Origin: Bacteroidales bacterium UBA1217
Lineage (GTDB): Bacteria; Bacteroidota; Bacteroidia; Bacteroidales; P3
Reading direction: 5' to 3'
Length of the DNA: 19,058 nucleotides
Assembly: GCA_002309335.1 (NCBI GenBank)
Contig: DBXH01000031.1
Span: forward strand, 29,406-48,463
Below are positions 1-7,192 of the stretch, in pieces. Position 1 is the stretch's first letter. Each line of letters opens with the position of its first letter. Both the position numbers and the translations under genes were made by a program. The notes beneath the pieces were generated by a model. It searched no databases. It was not told the origin of the DNA and saw nothing but the letters and a program-made list of their open reading frames with translations.

Positions 1-38
1 ATTGAATACGTTTTTTCAAGCGTGCCTTTAGGTACGCG
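1..38 (+). repeat. Direct repeat with hairpin, copy 1
   Basis: This 38-bp unit recurs at 135-172 with 36 of 38 identical bases (they differ at unit positions 10 and 17). It starts ATTGAATAC, has a run of six T, then a 7-bp stem (GCGTGCC / GGTACGC, one G-T pair) with loop TTTA at 20-37. It touches the left edge of the window, so the array may continue outside. It belongs to the hairpin-rich flank of the transposase at 174-641. Confidence 0.8.
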
Positions 39-85
39 TTGCCAACAACCACCTTTATTATCTGTCATATTTATAGTTCCGAACG

Positions 86-100
86 GGAGGCCATAGGCCT
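86..100. repeat. Short perfect hairpin in the left transposase flank
   Basis: GAGGCC and GGCCTC form a 6-bp perfect inverted repeat around an ATA loop. It lies between the two 38-bp direct repeats and just before the GTAG-hairpin unit. No T-run follows, so it does not look like an intrinsic terminator. It is probably one arm of the composite repeat cluster. Confidence 0.55.
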
Positions 101-109
101 CTAACAATG

Positions 110-133
110 GTAGCCAGCCATTTCAATGGCTGG
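110..133 (+). repeat. REP-like element, left copy (GTAG plus hairpin)
   Basis: GTAG (110-113) abuts a hairpin with a perfect 9-bp stem (CCAGCCATT / AATGGCTGG) and a 2-nt loop. A GTAG immediately 5' of a hairpin is the hallmark of REP sequences bound by REP-associated tyrosine transposases in enterobacteria. A matching element sits on the opposite strand at 699-722, on the other side of the transposase gene. The shared core, read 5'->3' on the respective strand, is AATGGTAGCCAGCCA. That this is a substrate of the adjacent enzyme is inference. Confidence 0.7.
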
Positions 134-134
134 A

Positions 135-172
135 ATTGAATACATTTTTTTAAGCGTGCCTTTAGGTACGCG
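135..172 (+). repeat. Direct repeat with hairpin, copy 2
   Basis: This is the second copy of the 38-bp unit at 1-38. The hairpin (GCGTGCC, TTTA, GGTACGC) occupies 154-171 and ends two bases before the transposase stop codon region at 174. It directly follows the left REP-like hairpin. It could serve as the 3'-end structure of the transposase mRNA as well as a transposition-related repeat. Confidence 0.8.
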
Positions 173-173
173 A

Positions 174-641
174 TTACTCGACTGGAATAAACCCTTGCAT
201 TATATAATCTGGATTGTAATCTATGCCCGCTTTACAATAAATAATCTCAAGTTCCTCACGAAAAGTCACACGACGATGATGCTCCTTCTGCCTTTCAATA
301 TATCCTTTCACTTCTGGTACCAACGAACGACTGTAAGAAAAAGCCCCGTAACCACTTTGCCACGAAAATGTGCCATTGAGAAACTTTTCATTTATCCATC
401 GCGAAGATTGACCTTTAATCTCTTTCACAAGCGAAGAAACACTTTCTACTGGATGCATCCCGACAAGCAAATGCACGTGATCTCCCGTGCCACCGATAGC
501 GTGGACATAATGCTTACGATTGCGACAAGCACCAGCAATGTAAGCATAAAGTTCATCCTTCCATTCTTCAGCGATAAGAGATTCACGTCGTGCAACGGCA
601 AAAACAATGTGCACATAGATTTGAGTATAGGTGTTGGCCAT
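174..641 (-). CDS. IS200/RAYT-type Y1 transposase (HUH superfamily)
   Basis: This 155-aa protein is predicted to be a single-strand DNA transposase/nuclease of the Y1 HUH type (Transposase_17 family, COG1943). The HUH motif is seen as H-V-H at residues 55-57 in the context GDHVHLLVG. The probable catalytic tyrosine is Y114 in a YIERQ helix, matching the YIxxQ pattern of IS200-type enzymes. The length (~150 aa) is normal for a complete enzyme, and the N-terminal MANTYTQ is typical of Bacteroidota members. No second IS605-type gene (tnpB) is present. The gene is flanked on both sides by inverted GTAG-hairpin repeats, which favours a REP-associated (RAYT, possibly domesticated) transposase over a classical IS200 element. 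It appears intact; whether it is active cannot be judged. Confidence 0.9.
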   Translation of the reverse strand: MANTYTQIYVHIVFAVARRESLIAEEWKDELYAYIAGACRNRKHYVHAIGGTGDHVHLLVGMHPVESVSSLVKEIKGQSSRWINEKFLNGTFSWQSGYGAFSYSRSLVPEVKGYIERQKEHHRRVTFREELEIIYCKAGIDYNPDYIMQGFIPVE

Positions 642-659
642 ATCAATTATTTATTTGTC

Positions 660-676
660 GCACCCCCCAGGGGTGC
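660..676. repeat. Hairpin just upstream of the transposase start
   Basis: GCACCCC and GGGGTGC form a perfect 7-bp stem with a 3-nt loop. It lies 18 bp upstream of the transposase ATG, so it could sit in the 5' leader and hide the start region, as some IS200 leaders do. It also pairs in style with the GCACCC / GGGTGC hairpin at 730-746, and the two bracket the right REP-like unit. Confidence 0.6.
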
Positions 677-698
677 TTTATTACTATTCTCATCCATC

Positions 699-722
699 CC
701 AGCCAATAAATTGGCTGGCTAC
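699..722 (-). repeat. REP-like element, right copy (GTAG plus hairpin)
   Basis: Read on the minus strand, GTAG (722-719) abuts a perfect 9-bp stem (CCAGCCAAT / ATTGGCTGG) with a TT loop. It mirrors the left copy at 110-133; the stems differ only at the position next to the loop. Both copies point inward toward the transposase gene, giving an inverted pair about 565 bp apart (outer ends 110 and 722). Confidence 0.7.
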
Positions 723-729
723 CATTATC

Positions 730-761
730 GCACCCAAATAGGGTGCAAAAAAGCTTTCAAT
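730..761 (-). repeat. Degenerate inverted copy of the ATTGAA-T6-hairpin unit
   Basis: On the minus strand this reads ATTGAAAGC, six T, then a hairpin GCACCC / GGGTGC with a 5-nt loop (746-730). The order ATTGAA, three bases, T-run, hairpin is the same as in the plus-strand units at 1-38 and 135-172, although the hairpin sequence differs. It therefore looks like the opposite boundary of the composite repeat. It starts 2 bp after the folC stop and could also shape the folC mRNA 3' end, but no T-run follows the hairpin. Confidence 0.5.
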
Positions 762-762
762 T

Positions 763-2073
763 TCATTCTCCTAACACATCGGCAATGAGGAATATGCTGC
801 CGGTGACGAGGATAAGGTCGTCGGGGTTGGCGTTGCTGCGTGCGTCGGCAATTGCCTCCTTGACGTTGACAAAGCCTTTGCCGTCGATACCCAATTCCTT
901 TGCGGCATTCTGCAGATCGGCCACAGCCAAAGCGCGCTGCACCGAAGGCTGACTGAAGCGCCAGACAGAGTTGAATTTTGATAGCTGGGAATTGAGATAA
1001 GTGAGAATTGAGCGATAATCCTTGTCGTTAACGCATCCATAGATGATATGGAGCCTGTTGAATTCAAGTCCCACCAAGCCCAGCATCATAGCATTTATGC
1101 CGTCAAAATTGTGAGCCGTCTCGCAAATTGTAAGCGGGTTGTGCCCGACAACCTGCCAACGCCCCATCAGATGCGTGTTGTCTACAACACGATCGAGACC
1201 GCGCTTAAATTGTGAAAGTTGAATATTGAATTTTGAATATTCATTCAGTTTGTCTACAGCTTCGCAAACTGTAGCTATGTTCCACTTCTGGTAAGGACCT
1301 ATAAGCCCCGAGGTAAATTGTCCCACATCCTCCCCTTCGTGTTCCAATTCCAAAATCATCCGTTCGCCATCAAACTTCCACGTGGGGTCGACCACCCAAT
1401 GACGGTCGGCAAAGGTGATAGGACTGTGCCGCTCGGCGGCAACACGCTCAAATACCGGCTTCGTCTCGGCTTGCGTCTGACCGATAACAACAGGCACGTC
1501 TGGCTTTATGATGCCAGCCTTCTCGCCGGCAATCTTCTCAAGCGTATCGCCCAAAAACTGCGTGTGGTCGAAACCTATGTTGGTGATAACGCTCAGCAGA
1601 GGAGTGATGACATTTGTCGAGTCGAGCCGGCCGCCCATACCAACTTCAACAACAGCTATGTCGACTTGCTCGTTGCGGAAATAGTCGAACGCCAATCCAA
1701 CGGTCATCTCGAAGAACGACAGCTGCTGCCTTTCAAAGAATTCACGATTCTTATCTACAAACTCTACCACCTTTTCCTTGTGTATCATCTCGCCATTGAT
1801 GCGAATGCGTTCGCGGAAGTCGACAAGATGCGGCGATGTGTACAATCCCACTTTATAACCAGCCTCTTGCAGTATTGAGGCGAGAAAATGCGACACAGAG
1901 CCTTTGCCGTTGGTACCGGCCACGTGAATGGAGCGGAAGCCGTTTTCCGGATGTTCCAGATACTCCATCATCGCCTCCGTGTTGCCGAGGTCGGCTTTAT
2001 ATGCAGCGGCACCTATGCGGTGATATGCCGGCAACGCGTTGAAAAGATAATCGAGAGTTTCTTCGTACGACAT
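763..2073 (-). CDS. folC: Bifunctional folylpolyglutamate / dihydrofolate synthase
   Basis: This 436-aa cytoplasmic Mur-ligase-family enzyme adds glutamate to folates and/or dihydropteroate, using ATP. The ATP-binding P-loop GTNGKGS is at residues 53-59, followed by YTSPHL near 78-83, the VEVGMGGRLDSTN block at 142-154 and GEKAGI near 183-188. The C-terminal domain carries the NDKD segment and ends in LILVTGS. The length is normal for FolC. It is the last gene of a minus-strand group, starting 8 bp after the barrel gene stop. Unusually, two stretches of its coding sequence (970-1013 and 1211-1242) are 7-bp repeats, encoding NSQLSKFN and SKFNIQLS; both seem to fall at variable loops or domain edges, so activity is probably kept. 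Confidence 0.96.
   Translation of the reverse strand: MSYEETLDYLFNALPAYHRIGAAAYKADLGNTEAMMEYLEHPENGFRSIHVAGTNGKGSVSHFLASILQEAGYKVGLYTSPHLVDFRERIRINGEMIHKEKVVEFVDKNREFFERQQLSFFEMTVGLAFDYFRNEQVDIAVVEVGMGGRLDSTNVITPLLSVITNIGFDHTQFLGDTLEKIAGEKAGIIKPDVPVVIGQTQAETKPVFERVAAERHSPITFADRHWVVDPTWKFDGERMILELEHEGEDVGQFTSGLIGPYQKWNIATVCEAVDKLNEYSKFNIQLSQFKRGLDRVVDNTHLMGRWQVVGHNPLTICETAHNFDGINAMMLGLVGLEFNRLHIIYGCVNDKDYRSILTYLNSQLSKFNSVWRFSQPSVQRALAVADLQNAAKELGIDGKGFVNVKEAIADARSNANPDDLILVTGSIFLIADVLGE
970..1013 (-). repeat. Heptad-type repeat inside folC (copy A)
   Basis: On the coding strand, CA dinucleotides in TCAA/TCA contexts recur at intervals of 7, 9, 7, 7 and 7 bases. The stretch encodes part of LNSQLSKFNS. 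Similar heptads occur at 1211-1242 and 3866-3886. Its composition is unlike that of the surrounding folC sequence. Confidence 0.55.
1211..1242 (-). repeat. Heptad-type repeat inside folC (copy B)
   Basis: On the coding strand this reads TATTCAA, AATTCAA, TATTCAA, CTTTCAC: four heptads in exact 7-bp phase. It encodes the peptide YSKFNIQLSQ. The peptide core FNIQLS is also encoded by the heptads in the barrel gene at 3866-3886, with nearly the same codons, although the two proteins are unrelated. Confidence 0.7.
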
Positions 2074-2081
2074 TATTCATT

Positions 2082-3932
2082 TTATTGGTTAGGAATCGTA
2101 TAAGTCAAGCCGAGCATCAGGTTGAAACGCTGTGCAGGATAGTTTGCCCAGAGGAAATAGCGTTTGGCCGTGATATTGTCGATTTTGGCAAAGAACGACA
2201 CCGCGCGGCTGTGGATATACTCAGCTTCCAGCGACACACCGAATCTTGACGGAAGGGTCTTGGTGACAGTTGTTGGCGTTGGAAATGTATTGTATTCTGC
2301 GTCCATACTGGAAATGAACAGCGTCTGGAGCGAGAACAGCCACTTGTCCTTGTAATTGACATTGGCGTCGAGATGAGCCGTGAAATCAGGCGCATAGAGC
2401 AGCACCACATTGTCGGGGACATTATAGTTAGGAGAGTATTCGGCTCCAAGTGTGAGCGATATCATCTCGTCGTTGACAAAGGTGAAATCGGCAGCGATAT
2501 TCAATCCATCAACATCCACATAATAAGGAGTGAAGACATTTTTAAGTGTGTAGTTGCGATGGAGCTTAAAGAACATTGCGTTCTGGTAGAAATGGTTGTC
2601 GACATTAACGTTGAGTATCAGTTTCTTTGAGAAATTGATGCGCAAGTGGGCATAGAGGTTGTTGTCGATGGTGGCTTGCGACAAGGCGGCTGGCTCTACA
2701 TAAGGATTGAACATACGTATGCTGTTCCAATCGTTGGCGTTGTAACCGCCCCTGAAACCAAGCGTGAGACTTATCGAATTGTTCGAGAACGACTTGGCAA
2801 CAGCGAGGTCGGGAAACAGATTGTGTGTTGTATTGCCGGGAGCATCGAAGGCATTGAAACCGAAAGCAAGTCCTGCGTGGAACTTGAAGCCGTTGAAGAG
2901 GAAGTCGGCATAAGGGTTGATAGTAACAAGGTTACGTCCTGCATTCATCGAATCGGGCAACGGAGCCAAAGGGTCGTATAACAAAGGAAGCCCGTCGAGC
3001 GTTGCAGGTGCGTCGAAACGCTGCTTAAACCCTTGCCAGTTAAAGCGCAGATAGGTGATTGCCTTGTATTTGGAGAAAACCGGGAAACCGTAATGCACGT
3101 TAGCGTCAAAGTCCATCGACAGCTGCGAGAAGTCGTAGCGTCCCCACAAATCGGACATAGCAACATTGGCGCTGTATCCCAGCTTGCCCTCGTCGGTGTT
3201 GAGGCTTTTGGCACCTAGGTTGAGAGCTAGGTTGTTATAGGCGAAAGCGTAGTCGGAGAACGATATGGAATCGCGCGTATAATTAAGATTGCTCTTCAAT
3301 ATCGAATCCGAGAAACCATAATATCTGCCATATTCGCGATCGAAAGCAATATTGGCCGAGAAGAGGTGGTTCTTATTCAATATATATTTGCCAAAGATGT
3401 CAAGGTTGTTGAATGTATGGCGGTCGCGGCCGTAGTGGTCGGGCGACGGGGTAGTCTCGTCCTCTTTGCCGAAAGTGGTGATGTCGGTGTTGTGATAGAA
3501 CCGGGCACCATAGGAATAGTTGTCGTTGCGCGTAGAGGTATAATAAAGGTCAACAAGGGGATTGAAGTCGTTGATGGCAGCAAAATCGTGACCCAATCCG
3601 AAACGCAGGTAGTTGTTGTACAGGCGCGTTGGAGAGCCGATAACCTTGGCGGCCTTAAGTCCCGTAGCCGATGTCAGCGAGCTGATGCGTCGCGGCGTGA
3701 TACTATAGGTGAACTTGGGTTGCAGCCCTTCAGCCACATTCTCGTTGACCGCCGGAGCCACATTGACTTTCTCCGTAACACCGTCAAGCACCGGATTGTA
3801 GTCGCCAACGACGACAACCGACTGATTGTATACGGGATTAACCGAATCGTTCTGTGCTCTGGCTGTTGAGAGTTGAATGTTGAAAACTGAGATTATCGCT
3901 GCTGCGAATATTATTTTGATCGACTTTTTCAT
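2082..3932 (-). CDS. Predicted outer-membrane beta-barrel protein
   Basis: This 616-aa protein has an N-terminal signal peptide (K-rich start, hydrophobic 7-19, likely cleavage near ARA-Q at 26/27). The rest is rich in alternating aromatic/polar strands with frequent N, D and Y, and it ends in a strand-like NLMLGLTYTI segment, as expected for an outer-membrane barrel. It resembles plug-less TonB-receptor-like barrels of Bacteroidota; no TonB box, plug domain or SusD partner is seen. It begins 37 bp after the stop of the large TPR gene and ends 8 bp before folC, suggesting cotranscription. A physical partnership with the TPR protein is inference. The substrate is unknown. A heptad repeat lies in the signal-peptide coding region. 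Confidence 0.75.
   Translation of the reverse strand: MKKSIKIIFAAAIISVFNIQLSTARAQNDSVNPVYNQSVVVVGDYNPVLDGVTEKVNVAPAVNENVAEGLQPKFTYSITPRRISSLTSATGLKAAKVIGSPTRLYNNYLRFGLGHDFAAINDFNPLVDLYYTSTRNDNYSYGARFYHNTDITTFGKEDETTPSPDHYGRDRHTFNNLDIFGKYILNKNHLFSANIAFDREYGRYYGFSDSILKSNLNYTRDSISFSDYAFAYNNLALNLGAKSLNTDEGKLGYSANVAMSDLWGRYDFSQLSMDFDANVHYGFPVFSKYKAITYLRFNWQGFKQRFDAPATLDGLPLLYDPLAPLPDSMNAGRNLVTINPYADFLFNGFKFHAGLAFGFNAFDAPGNTTHNLFPDLAVAKSFSNNSISLTLGFRGGYNANDWNSIRMFNPYVEPAALSQATIDNNLYAHLRINFSKKLILNVNVDNHFYQNAMFFKLHRNYTLKNVFTPYYVDVDGLNIAADFTFVNDEMISLTLGAEYSPNYNVPDNVVLLYAPDFTAHLDANVNYKDKWLFSLQTLFISSMDAEYNTFPTPTTVTKTLPSRFGVSLEAEYIHSRAVSFFAKIDNITAKRYFLWANYPAQRFNLMLGLTYTIPNQ
3866..3886 (-). repeat. Heptad-type repeat in the signal-peptide region of the barrel gene
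   Basis: On the coding strand this reads TTTTCAA, CATTCAA, CTCTCAA: three heptads in phase. They encode FNIQLS just before the predicted signal-peptidase site. The same hexapeptide is encoded by the heptads at 1211-1242 in folC. Confidence 0.6.
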
Positions 3933-3969
3933 ATATGGGGTTTATAGGGTTGGAAAGGTTCGATATTTT

Positions 3970-6900
3970 TTATTCGTTGTCAATTTCAAGTTCTATAACC
4001 GGGCCGTCGGTCGAATCGGGTTGAGTGTCGGACTCGATCTTTGGTGCATTGAGCGCTGCCAGATGCTGCGTGGCTTCCATCACCACCTCTTCATCGGCAT
4101 CGTTGGCAATCTCGTAGTTGTCGATGATGCTCTGCAGCGTCTGCTTTGCCTGTACGTCGTTGCCGCGACGGTGGAAGACATCTGCCCAGAGAATAAAACT
4201 CTTAGCCAGCCAGTAGTCGCTGCCGGGATTGTTGACCACATCCTCTATGATGCGCTCGGCGCCGTCGAGGTCGTTGGCATCATAGCGTATAGCTGCGCGG
4301 CGGTAGGTGGCCTCGCCCATATAGTCGCCGTTGGCCGAATTGACAAGTGAGGCATAGGCGTTGAAGGCATCGCCGTAAGCGCCGGCGTAATAGTAGCAGC
4401 GTGCCATCAGGATGGCGGCCTCGTCTTTCTGCTCGGTGGTAGCCTTGGGCTCCTTGAGCAACTCGTTGGCCGATGCTGCAACATTGGCGGTATCCTTAAG
4501 CGCATACCAGCATTTCACTATACCCATCCTTGCCTGCAGACGCGAGGCGTCGGTGGTCGACACAACCACGAGGGGCACATAATACTCGAGCGCACGGCTG
4601 TAGTTCTTCTGCGCAAAATGGGTCGTCGCCGCCTGATAGAGGCTGTTTTCTGTGTAGGGGTTGTTGCCGCGCTCGGCCACCCATTCGTAGTGGCTCAACG
4701 CCTTGGCTTGCTGATTGGTACGCGTCAGGGCATCGGCCAGATAATAATGTGCCTTGAGGATAAAGAATCCGTGCGGGAACTTCTGGATGTAGTTCGAGAA
4801 ACCAGCTATGGCGTTATCGTAGTTGCCAGCAAAATAGCGGTTCTCGGCAGCCAGATAGAGCGTCGAGTCCTGCTCTACAGCCGACACCGTATATTTGGTG
4901 GTGCGGCTCACATAGGCGAAATACTCCTCTACCCTATCCTGCTCAACATAGATGTTCTTGATCGACATCAATGCGTCGCGCGCCTCGTCGGTGCCCGGAT
5001 ATTGTGTCAACAAACGGTCAAAAGTCTCCAATGCCTTGTCGTTCTGCTCGGTATTGTAGTAAATCAAGCCTACGTTGAGCAGCGCCTGCGGCACGAAACT
5101 GCTCTGCGAGTATTTCTTAATGAAGTTGTTATAGTATAGCAACGCCATCTCGTTGTTGTCACATATCAGGTAGGTGTTGGCAATCTCGAACATCGCCTTG
5201 GGCGACAGCGGCGAATTGTTAAATTTCTCGAAAATATAGTTCAAACTGTTCAGTTTCTCTACATTCTTGCCTTGAGCGCCGTAGCAGAGGGCCTTCTGGT
5301 AGGTGGCATAGTCGGCGTCCTGGCCCTGTGCCTTGATAACACGGTCGTAGTAGCCGATGGCGCCGTCGAAGTTTTTCTTCACATACTGACAGTCGCCCAT
5401 ACGGTTGTAGGCGTCGAGAATCTGCTTCTGCTCGGTCTCTTTCGTCGACAGCTTGAGAAACTCGCCAAACTTGTCATCGGCGTCGTTATAGCGTTTGCGG
5501 CGCATATACACATATCCTGCCGTATACAATGCCTGCGGATAATAGACCGAACTCTTGCGCGAGGTGGCGGTAAAGAAGCGGTCGAGCAGCTTCTGGCTGC
5601 GGCCATAGTTGGCAAGGCGGTATTGCGCCTCGGCCGACAGATAGAGGGCGTCGGTCGTAATCACCGGAGTCGCGTTGACCGATACAGCGCTGTCGAAACA
5701 GACAGCAGCCTGCTGCAGGTTGCGCTCGTTGAAGAGGTCGATGCCGCGATTGACAAGGATGCGCTGATATGCCTGACGCATCGTAGCGTCTTTCAGCAAC
5801 TCTTTCTTGTTCTTCTCTATAAGCGAAAGGGCGTCTTTGTAATTCTTTGTGGTACAATACAATGATGTCAATATCTGCTGTACTTCGGCTTTACGTTTGG
5901 TGCGCGGATAGTGTTGCAGATAGTTCTCGAACGAGCGTATCGACTCATTGTAAGCGTTGGGATTAAGCTCGCAGCTCAACTTGGCATAGTTAAATGCAGC
6001 TTCCTCTTGTATGTCAGCATTGTAGCGCATTTCGGAAGCGCTCTTGAAAGCGGTACGGGCCTCGTTCTTGCGGTTCAGCTTGATATAAGTATCGCCCAGC
6101 GTAAACAGAGCGTTCTGTGCTGTCGAGTCGTCCACTCCGACAAATGTCGACAGATACACCGCTGCCGAATCATACTGGCCTAGCATATAATAGCAGTAGC
6201 CCTTCGGATAGCTGCCTGCCTGCTTCTTGCCGGCATTCTTCTTGGCGGCGTCGGCGTCGGCGGCAGTATAATATTCAAGCGCGCGCTTATACTCGCCGCG
6301 GTTGAAATAGACATCGCCTACAATACGTTCCACCTCATCGCGAAGCACCAGGTTCGGGTCCTCAAGCAACGACGGCGCCATTCTGATGACCTCATCCTCC
6401 TGACCCAAATGATACTTGATATAGAAACGGTATACGGGCACCAACTTCTTGAATGCCTTGTCTTTTTCTATCTTGCGGAACTCCTTGTCGGCCGACTCAT
6501 ACTGCTTGGCCGAGAAGAGGATATCAGCATAATAGTAGGTGGCTGCATTGCGGTAGTACGACTTGCCGTCGGCAACACGCTTAAAGTACTTCTTGGCGTT
6601 CTCCTTGTCACCCTGCTGGAAATAGCAGAAGCCTGTCTTATAGTCATATTCGCTGCGATGGTTGAACTCCACCTCCGACGGTTCGACCTTCAGATACTCG
6701 TGCAGCGCGGCGGTGTAGTTGCCCTTGTCGAAATAAACGTTGCCCATCGACATAAGAGCCATATTGAGCCTGCCGCTTTCGGGATAGAGCCTCATAAACT
6801 CGCTGAGGCGGTAGAGGGCATCGTCGTTCCTGAGCTGCTCCGAGCAAACCGCCGAATAATAGACGGCATCCTCAATCTCTGCGGAAACGGCGTCGCCGCG

Positions 6901-7068
6901 TTCAATATATCGGTCAAAAAGATGCTGAGCCACAGCGAATTTCTCTTTTCTGAAAAGGTCTGTAGCCTCGCTATAAAGTTGGGCGGTCGACTTCGATTGC
7001 GACACACCCTGTGCCATCATTGCCGTGAAAGAGGCCAACGCGACACACAACAAGAAGATGCGCTTCAT
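3970..7068 (-). CDS. Large exported tetratricopeptide-repeat protein
   Basis: This 1032-aa protein has a signal peptide (hydrophobic residues about 4-17, likely cleavage after AMMAQ near 20) and then almost nothing but helical TPR units. These repeat the pattern A-x3-F/Y..ry...P with motifs such as GNYTAALHEYLKVEP, NNEMALLYYNNFIKKY and GNYDNAIAGFSNYIQKFP. The C-terminus is acidic and TPR-free. It is probably periplasmic or associated with the periplasmic face of the outer membrane, acting as a scaffold. It is the first gene of the group with the outer-membrane barrel and folC. TPR proteins of this size beside a barrel gene recur in Bacteroidota, but I do not recognise a named family and cannot equate it with SprE/PorW. 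The start ATG gives a good signal peptide. Confidence 0.85.
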   Translation of the reverse strand: MKRIFLLCVALASFTAMMAQGVSQSKSTAQLYSEATDLFRKEKFAVAQHLFDRYIERGDAVSAEIEDAVYYSAVCSEQLRNDDALYRLSEFMRLYPESGRLNMALMSMGNVYFDKGNYTAALHEYLKVEPSEVEFNHRSEYDYKTGFCYFQQGDKENAKKYFKRVADGKSYYRNAATYYYADILFSAKQYESADKEFRKIEKDKAFKKLVPVYRFYIKYHLGQEDEVIRMAPSLLEDPNLVLRDEVERIVGDVYFNRGEYKRALEYYTAADADAAKKNAGKKQAGSYPKGYCYYMLGQYDSAAVYLSTFVGVDDSTAQNALFTLGDTYIKLNRKNEARTAFKSASEMRYNADIQEEAAFNYAKLSCELNPNAYNESIRSFENYLQHYPRTKRKAEVQQILTSLYCTTKNYKDALSLIEKNKKELLKDATMRQAYQRILVNRGIDLFNERNLQQAAVCFDSAVSVNATPVITTDALYLSAEAQYRLANYGRSQKLLDRFFTATSRKSSVYYPQALYTAGYVYMRRKRYNDADDKFGEFLKLSTKETEQKQILDAYNRMGDCQYVKKNFDGAIGYYDRVIKAQGQDADYATYQKALCYGAQGKNVEKLNSLNYIFEKFNNSPLSPKAMFEIANTYLICDNNEMALLYYNNFIKKYSQSSFVPQALLNVGLIYYNTEQNDKALETFDRLLTQYPGTDEARDALMSIKNIYVEQDRVEEYFAYVSRTTKYTVSAVEQDSTLYLAAENRYFAGNYDNAIAGFSNYIQKFPHGFFILKAHYYLADALTRTNQQAKALSHYEWVAERGNNPYTENSLYQAATTHFAQKNYSRALEYYVPLVVVSTTDASRLQARMGIVKCWYALKDTANVAASANELLKEPKATTEQKDEAAILMARCYYYAGAYGDAFNAYASLVNSANGDYMGEATYRRAAIRYDANDLDGAERIIEDVVNNPGSDYWLAKSFILWADVFHRRGNDVQAKQTLQSIIDNYEIANDADEEVVMEATQHLAALNAPKIESDTQPDSTDGPVIELEIDNE

Positions 7069-7106
7069 TTCTCTTTGCTTTACTTATTTCTGTATTTTTG
7101 CAAGTA

Positions 7107-7126
7107 TTAACGCAACATTGCGTTAA
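7107..7126. promoter_or_regulatory. 20-bp near-perfect palindrome upstream of the TPR operon
   Basis: TTAACGCAA and TTGCGTTAA flank a CA centre. It lies 39-58 bp upstream of the TPR-gene start, in the 124-bp gap to DUF6266. The symmetry and position suit a dimeric regulator operator for the TPR-barrel-folC operon. Alternatively it may be part of the 3' end of the DUF6266 transcript. No clear TAnnTTTG box reading toward the TPR gene was found; one reading the other way (TATTTTTG, 7093-7100) overlaps the leader. Confidence 0.4.
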
Positions 7127-7192
7127 ATATTATAGAATATCTAAAATATTTTATCACCCGCACGAGCGGAGAGAGCGACAGCCCTTTTGTGG

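Noticed and set aside
730..746. Intrinsic terminator of folC
   Set aside because: The hairpin is good, but on the folC strand it is followed by GATAATGG rather than a T-run. The T-run lies before it, as in the repeat units on the other flank, so it is treated as part of the repeat structure.
126..788. 220-codon open frame on the plus strand across the transposase region
   Set aside because: It overlaps the complete, motif-bearing HUH transposase on the minus strand and the hairpin repeats at both ends; its translation shows no domain.
4496..5857. Several open frames of 60-200 codons inside the TPR gene on both strands
   Set aside because: These are shadows of a long GC-rich repeat-protein gene; none has a signal, domain or plausible start context.
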